Of a DNA stretch of 64,000 nucleotides, positions 34,547 through 43,928 are shown in pieces. The notes under the pieces are model-generated. The model saw only the letters and a program-made list of their open reading frames with translations. It searched no databases and was not told the DNA's origin. The stretch's first letter is position 1. Every line of letters begins with the position of its first letter. The stretch spans positions 1-64,000 of the forward strand of contig CAMVMM010000003.1 in the NCBI GenBank assembly GCA_947168565.1, read 5' to 3'. The translations under genes and the position numbers were made by a program. The DNA is from an uncultured Clostridia bacterium (GTDB lineage Bacteria > Bacillota > Clostridia > Christensenellales > CAG-138).

Positions 34547-36739
34547 ATGAAAAGATTCATCGCACTGTGCCTCGTCGTGATCATGGCGTTCTCCATGTTC
34601 GCGGCCTGCCAGCGGTCGGACCAGGGCACCAACACCCCTGCTCCCGCCACCAACCCCCCCGCGGGCGATACCACCAATCCCCCCGAGGGCGAAACCACTC
34701 CCGAACAGCAGGAGGCCACTCCCGCTCCCACCCCCTTCGTGCGTCCCACCAGCTATATCCGTGCTGACGACGAAGAAGTTTACGAGCGCGCTCTCGGCGA
34801 GTTCGAGGCGATGATGGCAGCAGCGAAGGCCGCTCCCACCGTTGACGAGAAATTCGTTCTGTACGCTCAGGCCGAAGCTTACCTGCTCTCCACCGGCGTT
34901 ATGATCCCCGCCACCACCCAGGGCGGTGCATACGCCATCAGCAGGGTAGCTCCCCGCACCATCCCCTACGTTCAGTGGGGCAACGATGACGACCGTTTCT
35001 TCGGTATGGTCATCTCCGATGAGTTCATCACCAAAGAGGAGCGCGCCGAGCTCATGCAGATGTGGCGCGACGCTATCGACGGTAAGGGCGAATACGATCC
35101 CGCCGGCTATCTCACCGGCAAGGGCCACACCCTGAATAAGGAATACAACCTTACCTTCTCCACCGCTCCCGTTACCATCGACTGGCTGAACACCAGCGCC
35201 CAGTCCGATACCGAGATCACCGTGAACACCGTTGACGGTCTCGTTCAGTACAACAACCTCGGCGTTCTCCAGCCCGCTCTTGCTGAGAGCTGGGAGGAGT
35301 CCGAGGACGGCCTCACCTACACCTTCCACATCCGTGACAACGCCAAGTGGTACTCCTCCGAGGGCCGCGAGGTTGCTCCCGTCACCGCCGATGACTTCGT
35401 TGCGGGCTTCCAGCACATGCTGGACTGCGACGCGGGTCTTGATTGGCTCGTTGAAGGCGTTGTTGCCGGCGTTGACAAGTACATCAAGGAAGGCGCAAGC
35501 TTCGACGTGGTCGGCTACAAGGCTCCCGACGATCGTACCCTCGTCATCACCCTTGAAGCGCCCACCAGCTACTTCATGACCATGCTCACCTACTCCTGCT
35601 TCCTCCCCATCTGCAGGAGCTTCTATGAGAGCCGCGGCGGCGTTTTCGGCAGGGATGCCTATGCTGAGGCCAGCCAGGACACCACCAAGTACACCTACGG
35701 TCTGAACACCGACGTTTCCTCCCAGGTTTACTGCGGTCCCTTCCTTCTCAGGAAGCTGCAGGATCAGTCCGAGATCCTCATTGTGAAGAATGAAAACTAC
35801 TACAACAAGGACAAGGTCATGCTCGACTCCATCAAGTGGGTCATGGACGACGGCTCCAACCCCACCGCCTTCTATACCGACACCGTGAACGGCACCTACC
35901 CCGGCTGCTCTCTCGGTGCTTCCTCCGGTCTGCTTGACCTTGCTAAGAAGGACGGCAACTTCGATAAGTATTCCTACATCACCGACACCACCTCCACCAC
36001 CTACTTCGGCGGTCTGAACCTGAACCGCGGCACCTTCCAGCTTGAGAGCGGCGCCGTTGCTTCCAAAAAGACCGAAGATCAGAAGATCGACACCTTCATC
36101 GCCATGCAGAACCAGAGCTTCCGTCTCGCGGTTCAGTACGCCTTCGATAAGAAGACCTACAACGCCACTTCCCGCGGTGAGGAGCTTGCAGAGGCTTCCC
36201 TGCGCAATATGTACACCCATCCCGAGTTCGTGCTGCTTTCCTCCGACCAGACCGATGCCGACGGCCATACCTTCCCGGCCGGCACCTTCTATGGCGACAT
36301 GGTTCAGCACTACGTAAAGGAAAAGTACAATATGCCCATCGACGTGCATGACGGCGTGAACGGCTGGTACCATCCCGAGGAGGCCAAGAAGATGCTCGCC
36401 AAGGCCGTTGAAGAGCTTGGCGATTCCGTCACCTGGCCCATCCACATCGAGGTTACCAACGGCGCATACAACGAGTCCCTCAACAACCAGGCGGAAGCTT
36501 ACAAGAGGGTTATCGAGGAAACCCTCGGCACCGACAGGGTCGTCGTTGACCTCATTAAGGCCGACAATAAGGACGACTACTATGCCAGCGGCTACCGCGC
36601 CAAGAACGGTGAGGCCGGAAACTTCGACTTCTTCGCAGGTTCCGGCTGGGGCCCCGACTTCGGTGATCCCTGCACCTACCTTGACACCTTCCTTGGCCGC
36701 GGCGCAGGCTACATGACCAAGGTTATCGGTCTGTTCTAA
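34547..36739 (+). CDS. oppA: Oligopeptide-binding lipoprotein, apparently circularly permuted
   Basis: 730 residues. Lipoprotein signal (FSMFAAC, lipidated Cys near 21), then a Thr/Pro/Glu-rich linker. Residues ~200-730 follow the SBP_bac_5 order: LTFSTAPVTIDWLN, LQPALAESWEESEDGLTYTF, VTADDFVAGFQHML, and the end GSGWGPDFGDPCTYLDTFL. The protein stops just there, where other family members continue with a helix pair (the segment ending in the AE-x-L-x-x-x-x-x-x-IP motif). That missing part appears instead at residues ~70-160 (ALGEFEAMMAAAKAA, LYAQAEAYLLSTGVMIP, YAISRVAP). The family delivers peptides to OppBCDF. AGGAGG precedes ATG 34547. C-ending codons suggest very high expression. Confidence 0.92.
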   Translation: MKRFIALCLVVIMAFSMFAACQRSDQGTNTPAPATNPPAGDTTNPPEGETTPEQQEATPAPTPFVRPTSYIRADDEEVYERALGEFEAMMAAAKAAPTVDEKFVLYAQAEAYLLSTGVMIPATTQGGAYAISRVAPRTIPYVQWGNDDDRFFGMVISDEFITKEERAELMQMWRDAIDGKGEYDPAGYLTGKGHTLNKEYNLTFSTAPVTIDWLNTSAQSDTEITVNTVDGLVQYNNLGVLQPALAESWEESEDGLTYTFHIRDNAKWYSSEGREVAPVTADDFVAGFQHMLDCDAGLDWLVEGVVAGVDKYIKEGASFDVVGYKAPDDRTLVITLEAPTSYFMTMLTYSCFLPICRSFYESRGGVFGRDAYAEASQDTTKYTYGLNTDVSSQVYCGPFLLRKLQDQSEILIVKNENYYNKDKVMLDSIKWVMDDGSNPTAFYTDTVNGTYPGCSLGASSGLLDLAKKDGNFDKYSYITDTTSTTYFGGLNLNRGTFQLESGAVASKKTEDQKIDTFIAMQNQSFRLAVQYAFDKKTYNATSRGEELAEASLRNMYTHPEFVLLSSDQTDADGHTFPAGTFYGDMVQHYVKEKYNMPIDVHDGVNGWYHPEEAKKMLAKAVEELGDSVTWPIHIEVTNGAYNESLNNQAEAYKRVIEETLGTDRVVVDLIKADNKDDYYASGYRAKNGEAGNFDFFAGSGWGPDFGDPCTYLDTFLGRGAGYMTKVIGLF

Positions 36740-36769
36740 TTCAAATCCACAGCGGATCAATACCGCACC

Positions 36770-36797
36770 GCATATAGGGGGGAAACCCCCTATATGC
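36770..36797 (+). promoter_or_regulatory. Stem-loop between oppA and oppB
   Basis: GCATATAGGGGG pairs with CCCCCTATATGC (12 bp, small loop). No T run follows, so it more likely protects the oppA message from 3' decay, or gives partial termination, than fully stops transcription. This would let the binding protein be made in excess. Confidence 0.75.
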
Positions 36798-36967
36798 GCA
36801 TAATGAAAAGCATTTCCCCCTTTCTTTTTGCCGAAGCAGGACTTCGGGTTTAAAGAAAAGCCTTGAAAAATCGCGTTTATTCACTTTTTATCGCGCGATT
36901 CAAGACCAAACACAAAAATTAATGAGAGGGAGATTACGGCTCCGCGCCGTATTCATAGTAACAGCTT

Positions 36968-38560
36968 ATGGGTAAATATTTGCTTAAGCGCATACTTTTC
37001 TCCATTTTCTCGCTTGTTTGCGTCGTTGGCATAGTGATGCTGCTCGTTTATTCGCTTATAAAGCGCAGCGTTATCTTCCAGTCGGACGACATGTGGGGCA
37101 AGAAAGCTCTCAACGATCAGCAGATGTATGAGTACACCATGTATCAAAAATACGGTTATCTCACATTCGTTGACTACGGCAGCTTCCTTAAGGAAAAGTA
37201 CAGCGCAAAATATGGCGAAGGCTATGAAAGCCAGCCTGATTACATCGCGGACCGCGATGCCATCAAAGACCCCAAAACCTATGAATCCAACACAAGCGTT
37301 CAGGAATTCAAGGAAAAGTATAAGGGCGACAATATAGTTTATATGGAGCCCAAGAACTATTCCACCGGCGGCATGAAGCCCGGCGGAAGACCCTACCTCA
37401 TCGCTTCTCACGAAAAATCCGTCTTTTCCAGATTGTGGAATTATTTCACCGGTCTTATCACCGTTGAGCATAAAAACATGGTCCAGGACGAGAGGCTGAC
37501 CGATCGCTACGTAAGGTTCGAAAAGGACCCCTATTCGTGGGCGGGCTTCGCGCTCGTGGGATCGGGCACGCAGCATAAGTATCTGCTGTATTTCGACGAA
37601 CGGTTCCCGTTCATACATCAGAACTTCATTCATTTTAACTTCGGCACATCCTATACGACATATCGCGGACAGGAGATCACCTCGGTCATATCCGAAAAAA
37701 CGGGCGATCTTAAGATAACCCGCCAGCAGTTCCCCGCAAAGCTCGGCACCGACGAGTGGGAGGACACGGCAATCGATTTCCATTCGCTGCAATATAACTC
37801 TGCGGAGAACATCAACCCGGCGGATGCCGAGAACTTCAACGACAGGTACACGGTCTACACATTCAGGAAAACCGGCCTCTCCATGCTCGGCAATTCCTTT
37901 GTGATCGGTCTTGTGTCCGTTATCATCTCCTACGTTCTCGGTGTTTCCATCGGTATCCTGATGGCGCGCAAGAAGGATAAGCTTGTGGATAAGCTCGGCA
38001 AGGCATACATCGTGTTCATCTCCGCCGTGCCCTCGCTCGCCTATATCTTCATAGTTGCCGCAATCGGCACCCAGGTATTCGGGCTTCCCTATAAGTTTGC
38101 TACCGCGCCCAAGGGTGCGCAGATCCTTGCCTATATCCTTCCCACCATTTCGCTTTCACTCGGCTCCATCGGCTCCCTCATGAAGTGGACCCGCCGCTAC
38201 ATGATCGACCAGATGAACTCCGACTACGTCAAGTTCGCCCGCGCCGAGGGTATGAGCGAGAAGGAGATCTACAATATCCATATCTCCAGGAACGCTTTCA
38301 TCTACCTCGTTCACGGCATCCCGTCCAGCATTCTTTTCTGCCTGACCGGTGCTCTTATGACCGAGCGCGTTTACGGCGTTCCCGGCGTTGGCGGCCTTCT
38401 GATCAACGCCATCAACCTGCATGATAACGCTGTTATCGTGGCTATGACCGGCATCATAACCGCGATCAGCATTATCGGCCAGATACTCGGCGACCTGCTT
38501 CTTGCCAAGTACGACCCGCGTATCTCCCTCTCTTCAGACAGTGGCGGAGGTAGAAAGTAA
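36968..38560 (+). CDS. oppB: Oligopeptide transporter permease, with large extra domain
   Basis: 530 residues against a usual 305-340. The first membrane helix is at ~7-30; the remaining five start at ~305 (GNSFVIGLVSVIISYVLGVS). Between them lie about 270 hydrophilic residues, mostly Tyr/Asp/Lys-rich, which should be outside the cell where the family has only ~80. The cytoplasmic EAA-type loop that docks on the ATPases is intact (DYVKFARAEGMSEKEIYNIH). The gene follows oppA by 228 bases and overlaps oppC by one base (TAATG). No strong ribosome site is visible before ATG 36968. Confidence 0.93.
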   Translation: MGKYLLKRILFSIFSLVCVVGIVMLLVYSLIKRSVIFQSDDMWGKKALNDQQMYEYTMYQKYGYLTFVDYGSFLKEKYSAKYGEGYESQPDYIADRDAIKDPKTYESNTSVQEFKEKYKGDNIVYMEPKNYSTGGMKPGGRPYLIASHEKSVFSRLWNYFTGLITVEHKNMVQDERLTDRYVRFEKDPYSWAGFALVGSGTQHKYLLYFDERFPFIHQNFIHFNFGTSYTTYRGQEITSVISEKTGDLKITRQQFPAKLGTDEWEDTAIDFHSLQYNSAENINPADAENFNDRYTVYTFRKTGLSMLGNSFVIGLVSVIISYVLGVSIGILMARKKDKLVDKLGKAYIVFISAVPSLAYIFIVAAIGTQVFGLPYKFATAPKGAQILAYILPTISLSLGSIGSLMKWTRRYMIDQMNSDYVKFARAEGMSEKEIYNIHISRNAFIYLVHGIPSSILFCLTGALMTERVYGVPGVGGLLINAINLHDNAVIVAMTGIITAISIIGQILGDLLLAKYDPRISLSSDSGGGRK

Positions 38561-39534
38561 TGAACGACGAAAAGAACATGATCAACACCTCCAAGGAAGC
38601 TGATCTCGGTTTCGATGTCGTCGGAAACGACGCCATATCGTCCGAAAAGATCATAGCGCCAAGGTATTCATATTGGAAATCCGTTTTCCGCGTATTCTTC
38701 CGCAAAAAGTCGAATATCGCCCTCATCGGGCTGTTCGTGCTCATGGTTTTCTCCGCGATCGTCGTGCCGCTCATCTGCCCGTACGATCCGCTTGAAAACG
38801 TTACGAATGCCTCCGCGTACAACCTCAGCCCCGCCAAGGCTATGGCGCAGTTCGGCACCTCGTTCAAGTGGCTGCTCGGCTCCGGCCCGCAGGGCAACTC
38901 CATCATGTACAATATCTTCGCCGGTGCGCGCACCTCGCTGCTTCTTGCGGTCGTGTGCGCCGCGATAAACATGACCATCGGCATCCTGCTCGGCGCCGTT
39001 TGGGGCTTCTCCAAAAAGCTGGACGCCATCTTCATTCCCATCTACAATATCCTTGCGAACGTGCCTTTCATCCTGGTCGTTGCCGTTCTTATCTACGTTA
39101 TCGGCTCCGGCTTCTGGAACATGGTTTTCGCCATGACGATCACCGGCTGGCTCGGCATCGCGTACTTCTTCAGAACGCAGGTTATGATCATCCGCGACCG
39201 CGAGTATTCGCTCGCATCAAAGTGTCTCGGCACCCCCGTGGGCAGGATCGTTTCCAAAAACATCCTCCCGTTCCTCACCAGCGTTATTGTTACCCTGCTT
39301 GCCACCGAGGTTCCCTCCTACATCAGCCTTGAAACCTATATGTCCTTCATCGGCATCGGTCTGAGCGCGGAGGTTCCCTCCCTTGGCCGCATGATCTCCG
39401 CCGCGCAGACGGCGTTCATCACCTATCCCTGGGAATTCTGGCCTCCCGTCATCTATGCCGCAATGCTGACCATCATCCTTTATCTGCTCGGTCAGAACCT
39501 TGCGGACGCGACGGATCCCAAGACCCATATGTAA
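38560..39534 (+). CDS. oppC: Oligopeptide transporter permease
   Basis: 324 residues, normal length. N-terminal OppC_N region with the first helix (SNIALIGLFVLMVFSAIVVP), five further helices, and the coupling loop EYSLASKCLGTPVGRIVSKN. In place of the usual short HPLGTD-type motif it has WLLGSGPQGNSIMYNIFAGA. Start codon overlaps the oppB stop. It forms the channel with OppB. Confidence 0.95.
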   Translation: MNDEKNMINTSKEADLGFDVVGNDAISSEKIIAPRYSYWKSVFRVFFRKKSNIALIGLFVLMVFSAIVVPLICPYDPLENVTNASAYNLSPAKAMAQFGTSFKWLLGSGPQGNSIMYNIFAGARTSLLLAVVCAAINMTIGILLGAVWGFSKKLDAIFIPIYNILANVPFILVVAVLIYVIGSGFWNMVFAMTITGWLGIAYFFRTQVMIIRDREYSLASKCLGTPVGRIVSKNILPFLTSVIVTLLATEVPSYISLETYMSFIGIGLSAEVPSLGRMISAAQTAFITYPWEFWPPVIYAAMLTIILYLLGQNLADATDPKTHM

Positions 39535-39549
39535 GAGGAGGACTGAATT

Positions 39550-41592
39550 ATGGAAAAAAACAACGATAGAAAAGTCCTTCTGTCCCTCAAGGACGTGGAA
39601 GTCAAATTCAACGTCCGCGGACGAATCCTCACCGCTATCCGCCGCGTTTCACTTGATATTTTCGAAAACGAATCGCTTGCGATAGTGGGCGAATCCGGCT
39701 CCGGCAAATCGGTTCTCACCAAAACCTTCGCCGGTATGCTTGAAACCAACGGCTTCATCTCAAACGGCTCCATCATCTTTTCGGATGATGAAATATCGGA
39801 AACCAACGTAAGGCTCACTCCGCGCAACAGGAGCGCCCTGAAGAAATATACCGATATGCTGAACAGAAACTCCGTGCTTGAGCGCGGCGCCGCCGAGTTC
39901 AACGCCATAGAGGAGAAGAAGCGCGCCATCCATGCCGCACAGTCCCTCAGTCAGGATGAGGAGGCGGATTTCAACGCCCGCATCAAGGCATTGAAGGACG
40001 GCGCGGTGGATAAGAACAACTACCTTCAAACGCTCGACTCCCGCAACCATGAGGATGCGATCGAGATGGATAAGGTTAAAAAGGAGATCGCCAAGCTGAA
40101 TGCGGATAGGGAAGCCGTTGAAGGCGAAATGAAAGCCCTGATCGAAAAGCGCAAGAGCGCCTATGCCTCCGATTCCGCGCGCGCCGCGAAGGATCAGGAG
40201 GAGCTCAAAAAACTTGAGGCGCTCAGAGCCGAGAAGATCGCCAAGGCGGACGATCCCAAAAACCCGAACGGCCTTTCAAACGCCGTTATCGAGCGCAACG
40301 AGCGCATAGCAAAGGAGATACTGCTCTCCACCGCCAGATACCCGCTCAAGGAGCAGCTCAAGTTCAGGGGAAAGCTCGATAAGGCGTTCAAGGTGGCTAT
40401 GAGCACGGGCGAGGATCTGAACGATCCGGAGGTGCTCAATAAGGTTTTCGACGTTGCAACCTTCCGCGTTGAATATCGCGGCACGGACGAGATCGCCGTG
40501 AAGGATCTTCAGGCGGTCGAGGATAAGGCGAAGGACGTTCTCAAAGCCGAAGCACTGCTCGGCAAGGCCGAAACCAGGCTCTCAAGGCTCAAATCCAAAA
40601 AATCGCAGGCAGGCGTTGAAGAAGCGCAGGCGGCGGTTGAGGAAGCAAAAAAAGCCGTCAAAAAGGCTAAGGCTGAGGCGGAGAAGGCGAAGGACGAGCT
40701 GGGCAGCAGAACTCCCGCACCCGGCGAGGAATCCGTCAGCATGCTTCGCGGCTATGCCATCATCGACTGCGCCAAGGTCAAGTACACGCGCGACTGGCAG
40801 AGCATTCGCGGCCGCCGCATAGCAACCGTTTTCCAGGATCCCATGACCTCGCTCAACCCGGTCATCACCATCGGCAAGCAGATCCAAAACGTTATCCTCA
40901 AGCATCAGCAGTGCTCAAGGGAGGAGGCGAAGCGCCGCACCATCGACATAATGGCGAAGGTGGGCATCCCCGATCCCGAAAAGCGCTTCAACGACTATCC
41001 CTTTGAGTATTCCGGCGGTATGCGCCAGAGGATCGTTATAGCCATCGCGCTCTCCTGCCAGCCCAAGATACTGATCTGCGACGAGCCCACCACCGCACTG
41101 GACGTTACCATTCAGGCGCAGATAATAAGGCTCATCAAGGATCTTCAGCAGGAGCTCGGCTACACCACCGTGTATATCACGCACGACCTCGGCGTTGTGG
41201 CAAACGTTGCGGAGCGCGTGGCGGTGCTGTACGCGGGTCAGATCGTTGAGATCGGCACCGTTGAAGAGGTGTTCTACGATCCGCGCCATCCGTACACCTG
41301 GGCGCTGCTTTCCTCCCTGCCGCAGCTTTGCGAAAAGGGCACGGATCTGTTCTCGATCCCCGGCACCCCGCCCTCTCTTTACAACAAGATAAAGGGCGAC
41401 GCCTTCGCGCCGAGAAACCAGTACGCAATGTCCATCGACCTGAAGGAGGAGCCCCCCATGTTCAAGGTAACGGACACGCACTACGCCAAAACCTGGCTTC
41501 TCGATCCGCGCGCGCCAAAGATCGAAACACCGCACAATATTCAGAATCTGCATGAGAAGATGCTCAAATCTTATGTGGATTACAAGGCATAA
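39550..41592 (+). CDS. oppD: Oligopeptide transporter ATPase with coiled-coil insertion
   Basis: 680 residues against a usual ~330-350. Walker A (GESGSGKS, 47-54) is normal. The Q-loop ([11 protein letters not shown]) then comes only at ~Gln429 instead of near 100. The ~320 residues between are highly charged and mostly helical, with long Ala/Glu/Lys stretches ([20 protein letters not shown]) typical of coiled coils. The rest is normal: signature YSGGMRQR, Walker [16 protein letters not shown]-loop ITHDLGVV and the C-terminal oligopeptide/dipeptide domain with PGTPPS. The reading frame is continuous, so this is not a fusion of two genes. AGAGGAGG precedes the ATG. Confidence 0.93.
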   Translation: MEKNNDRKVLLSLKDVEVKFNVRGRILTAIRRVSLDIFENESLAIVGESGSGKSVLTKTFAGMLETNGFISNGSIIFSDDEISETNVRLTPRNRSALKKYTDMLNRNSVLERGAAEFNAIEEKKRAIHAAQSLSQDEEADFNARIKALKDGAVDKNNYLQTLDSRNHEDAIEMDKVKKEIAKLNADREAVEGEMKALIEKRKSAYASDSARAAKDQEELKKLEALRAEKIAKADDPKNPNGLSNAVIERNERIAKEILLSTARYPLKEQLKFRGKLDKAFKVAMSTGEDLNDPEVLNKVFDVATFRVEYRGTDEIAVKDLQAVEDKAKDVLKAEALLGKAETRLSRLKSKKSQAGVEEAQAAVEEAKKAVKKAKAEAEKAKDELGSRTPAPGEESVSMLRGYAIIDCAKVKYTRDWQSIRGRRIATVFQDPMTSLNPVITIGKQIQNVILKHQQCSREEAKRRTIDIMAKVGIPDPEKRFNDYPFEYSGGMRQRIVIAIALSCQPKILICDEPTTALDVTIQAQIIRLIKDLQQELGYTTVYITHDLGVVANVAERVAVLYAGQIVEIGTVEEVFYDPRHPYTWALLSSLPQLCEKGTDLFSIPGTPPSLYNKIKGDAFAPRNQYAMSIDLKEEPPMFKVTDTHYAKTWLLDPRAPKIETPHNIQNLHEKMLKSYVDYKA

Positions 41593-41603
41593 GGAGATTG
41601 CGT

Positions 41604-42557
41604 ATGGACAACACAAATAAAGAGGTATTGCTTTCAATACAAAATCTCGACGTTGTATTCGGCAGGGGAAAGAAGTCCTTCAAGGCTGTCGATAATGTCA
41701 GCTTCGATATCTACAAGGGCGAAACGCTTTCCCTCGTTGGCGAATCCGGCTCCGGCAAAACCACCATCGGCCGCGCAATAATCAGGATCAACCCCTGCTC
41801 CGCAGGTCAGATCCTTTTCAAGGGCAAGCGCATCTCCGGCAAGCTCTCCCGCAGCGAGGACCGCGAGGTGATCCGCAAGATCCAGATGATCTTTCAGGAT
41901 CCGGCCGCTTCGCTGAACGAGCGCGCCACCATCGAATACATCATCTCCGAAGGTCTGTATAACTTCCATCTTTATAAGGATGAGAAGGACAGAATGGCGA
42001 AGATAGAGCGCATCACGGAGGAGGTCGGTCTTTTGCCCGAGCATCTGACCCGCTATCCGCACGAATTCTCCGGCGGCCAGCGCCAGCGCGTCGGCCTTGC
42101 CCGCTCCATAGTTATGGAGCCGGAATTCATAATTGCGGATGAGCCCATCTCCGCGCTGGACGTTTCCATCCGCGCTCAGGTTCTGAACCTTCTTGAAAGG
42201 TTCCAAAAGGAGAGGGGGCTGACCTATCTTTTCATAGCGCACGATCTTTCCATCGTTCGCTTCATCAGCGACCGCATCGTGGTTATCTATAAGGGCAGGA
42301 TCATGGAAATAGCGGAAACGGAGGAGCTGTTCCACTATCCGCTGCATCCCTATACCAAGTCCCTTATGAGCGCTATCCCGGTTCCCGATCCCAGGATCGA
42401 GAAAACCAAGAAGCTCTTCGTTTACGACTCGAAGATCCACGATTATTCCACCGAGAAGCCTTCGCTTGTGGATATCGGCAACGGCCATTTCGTTTTCGGA
42501 AGTCCCTCCGAGATCGAAAAGTACAGGAAGATCCGCGCGGAAGCTCCAATTCAGTAA
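41604..42557 (+). CDS. oppF: Oligopeptide transporter ATPase
   Basis: 317 residues, normal length. Walker [11 protein letters not shown]-loop [11 protein letters not shown], signature [10 protein letters not shown], Walker [16 protein letters not shown]-loop IAHDLSIV, and the C-terminal oligopeptide domain. It has no insertion, unlike its partner OppD. ATG 41604 sits seven bases after AAGGAG; the TTG two codons earlier is too close. Last gene of the operon, followed by a terminator. Confidence 0.96.
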   Translation: MDNTNKEVLLSIQNLDVVFGRGKKSFKAVDNVSFDIYKGETLSLVGESGSGKTTIGRAIIRINPCSAGQILFKGKRISGKLSRSEDREVIRKIQMIFQDPAASLNERATIEYIISEGLYNFHLYKDEKDRMAKIERITEEVGLLPEHLTRYPHEFSGGQRQRVGLARSIVMEPEFIIADEPISALDVSIRAQVLNLLERFQKERGLTYLFIAHDLSIVRFISDRIVVIYKGRIMEIAETEELFHYPLHPYTKSLMSAIPVPDPRIEKTKKLFVYDSKIHDYSTEKPSLVDIGNGHFVFGSPSEIEKYRKIRAEAPIQ

Positions 42558-42567
42558 GCCTTAACAG

Positions 42568-42600
42568 CAAAGCCGGCCGCGAAAACGGTCGGCTTTGTTC
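42568..42600 (+). terminator. Terminator of the Opp operon
   Basis: CAAAGCCGGCCG pairs with CGGTCGGCTTTG (one G-T pair), followed by TTCGTTT. Confidence 0.8.
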
Positions 42601-42641
42601 GTTTGAGATTCGCTGCACCAAAGAATGCTGCAAGGAAAACA

Positions 42642-43925
42642 ATGAAAAAATATAAAAACCTGAAGCGCCTGAACTCCCAAGAGCTGCAAAACCCCTCCGA
42701 AAAGCATAATGAAAAGCTGAAAACCATCCTCATCATCGCGGGGCTGGTGGTGTTTGCCGTTGTGAGCGTTTACGCCCTGTTTGCCTTCATTATGAAGGCG
42801 GCGCACCGTGACCCGGGCTATTACAGACTGGAGGCGGAAAAGAACGACGAAGCGCCGCTTTACGCAGGCAATTTCGCCTTTGAGCATTATTTCGAAGGCG
42901 AGAGCATCGAGATCAAATACGCCGTGGATGCCTGCTCCCAAAAATACAGCGGGCTGCTTGCGCGCATTTTCAAGCTGACGGACGCAAAAAACCTTTATGA
43001 CGGCTGCAAAAATATCGCCTATATCAACGCGCATCCCGGCGAGGAGGTGGAGATAGAAAAGGAGCTTTTCTCCATTCTTTCCTCCGCGGCGGAGCTTACC
43101 GCAAGGGGCGAATTCAATATGCTTGCCGGTGCGCTTCAATCGACCTGGAGCGATATCATCTATTCAAACGCGCCGCAGGAGTTCGATCCGATGCTGAACG
43201 AGGTGCAGAAAAACCGCATCGCCGCCGCCGTGAAATGTGCGGGCGATCCGAACTTTTTCAAATTTGAAATAGTTGATGAAGCAAGCCGCAGGGTGCGCCT
43301 CAGCGTTTCGGAGCAGGGCGCGGCGTTCATGCGTGAAAACGATTTTGAGCCGCTTGTGCTCGATCTCGGCTTCCTGCGGGATGCCTTTATAATCGATACC
43401 GTTTGTGCGCTGATGGAGGCGGAGGGCTACGATAACGGCTATATGTCCTCCGTGAACGGCGCAAGCAGGGCGCTGAAAAGCATGGGCGAGGGGCATGAAT
43501 ACGTGGCCTACGGCATGGCGGACGGCGAGGCGGCGCAGGCATACTCCATGCCAATGCTGCCCTCAAGCAGCTGCTGCGCTCTTCGCGCCTTCGGCATGGA
43601 GGGCGAGCTGGGCTATTACGGCATTTCTGCCGAGGGCGGGGAGCTGCTGCGGCACCCGAATATTTCGCTTGAAACGGGCGAGGTGAGCGATACGGCGCTT
43701 TCCGCCTGCGCGTACTCTTCGGGCGGCACGGCGGTGGAAGCCTGCCTTGCCGCGCATTCGCTGATGAGCGCGAAAAGCCCTGCGGAGCTTGAAGCCGCGC
43801 TTTCAGAAGGCGGCTCGATGCTGCGCGCATTCATTCTCAAAAGCGAGCCCATGAGCATACACGCATCGGCAGGGCATGAAAACGTGCTGAAATGCCTGAA
43901 CGGGTTCAAGCTTTCGGAACGGTAA
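42642..43925 (+). CDS. Membrane-anchored, degenerate ApbE-like protein
   Basis: 427 residues. One membrane segment at ~27-50; the rest should be outside. The body follows the order of ApbE (FAD:protein FMN transferase): AHPGEEVEIEKELFSILSSA, GEFNMLAGALQSTWSD (cf. FDpTvgPL-x-x-LW), PLVLDLGFLRDAFIID (cf. vDLGGIAKGYAvD), a central strand region, and SDTALSACAYSSGGTAVEAC (cf. ADalSTA...). Key residues are lost: the GGIAKG glycine/lysine motif reads GFLRDA, and the metal-binding end is poor. I infer a non-catalytic descendant that may bind flavin or a partner. ATG 42642 follows AAGGA. Confidence 0.6.
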   Translation: MKKYKNLKRLNSQELQNPSEKHNEKLKTILIIAGLVVFAVVSVYALFAFIMKAAHRDPGYYRLEAEKNDEAPLYAGNFAFEHYFEGESIEIKYAVDACSQKYSGLLARIFKLTDAKNLYDGCKNIAYINAHPGEEVEIEKELFSILSSAAELTARGEFNMLAGALQSTWSDIIYSNAPQEFDPMLNEVQKNRIAAAVKCAGDPNFFKFEIVDEASRRVRLSVSEQGAAFMRENDFEPLVLDLGFLRDAFIIDTVCALMEAEGYDNGYMSSVNGASRALKSMGEGHEYVAYGMADGEAAQAYSMPMLPSSSCCALRAFGMEGELGYYGISAEGGELLRHPNISLETGEVSDTALSACAYSSGGTAVEACLAAHSLMSAKSPAELEAALSEGGSMLRAFILKSEPMSIHASAGHENVLKCLNGFKLSER

Positions 43926-43928
43926 TTA

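Noticed and set aside
34457-36760. 767-residue minus-strand open frame opposite oppA
   Set aside because: Same cause: extreme codon bias of oppA leaves few stops on the other strand. The composition (Val/Gly/Glu-rich) is typical of an antisense shadow.
34547-36797. Frameshift or truncation as reason for the missing OppA C-terminus
   Set aside because: Only ~30 bases separate the stop from a strong stem-loop, and no frame there encodes the missing segment; the segment is found upstream instead.
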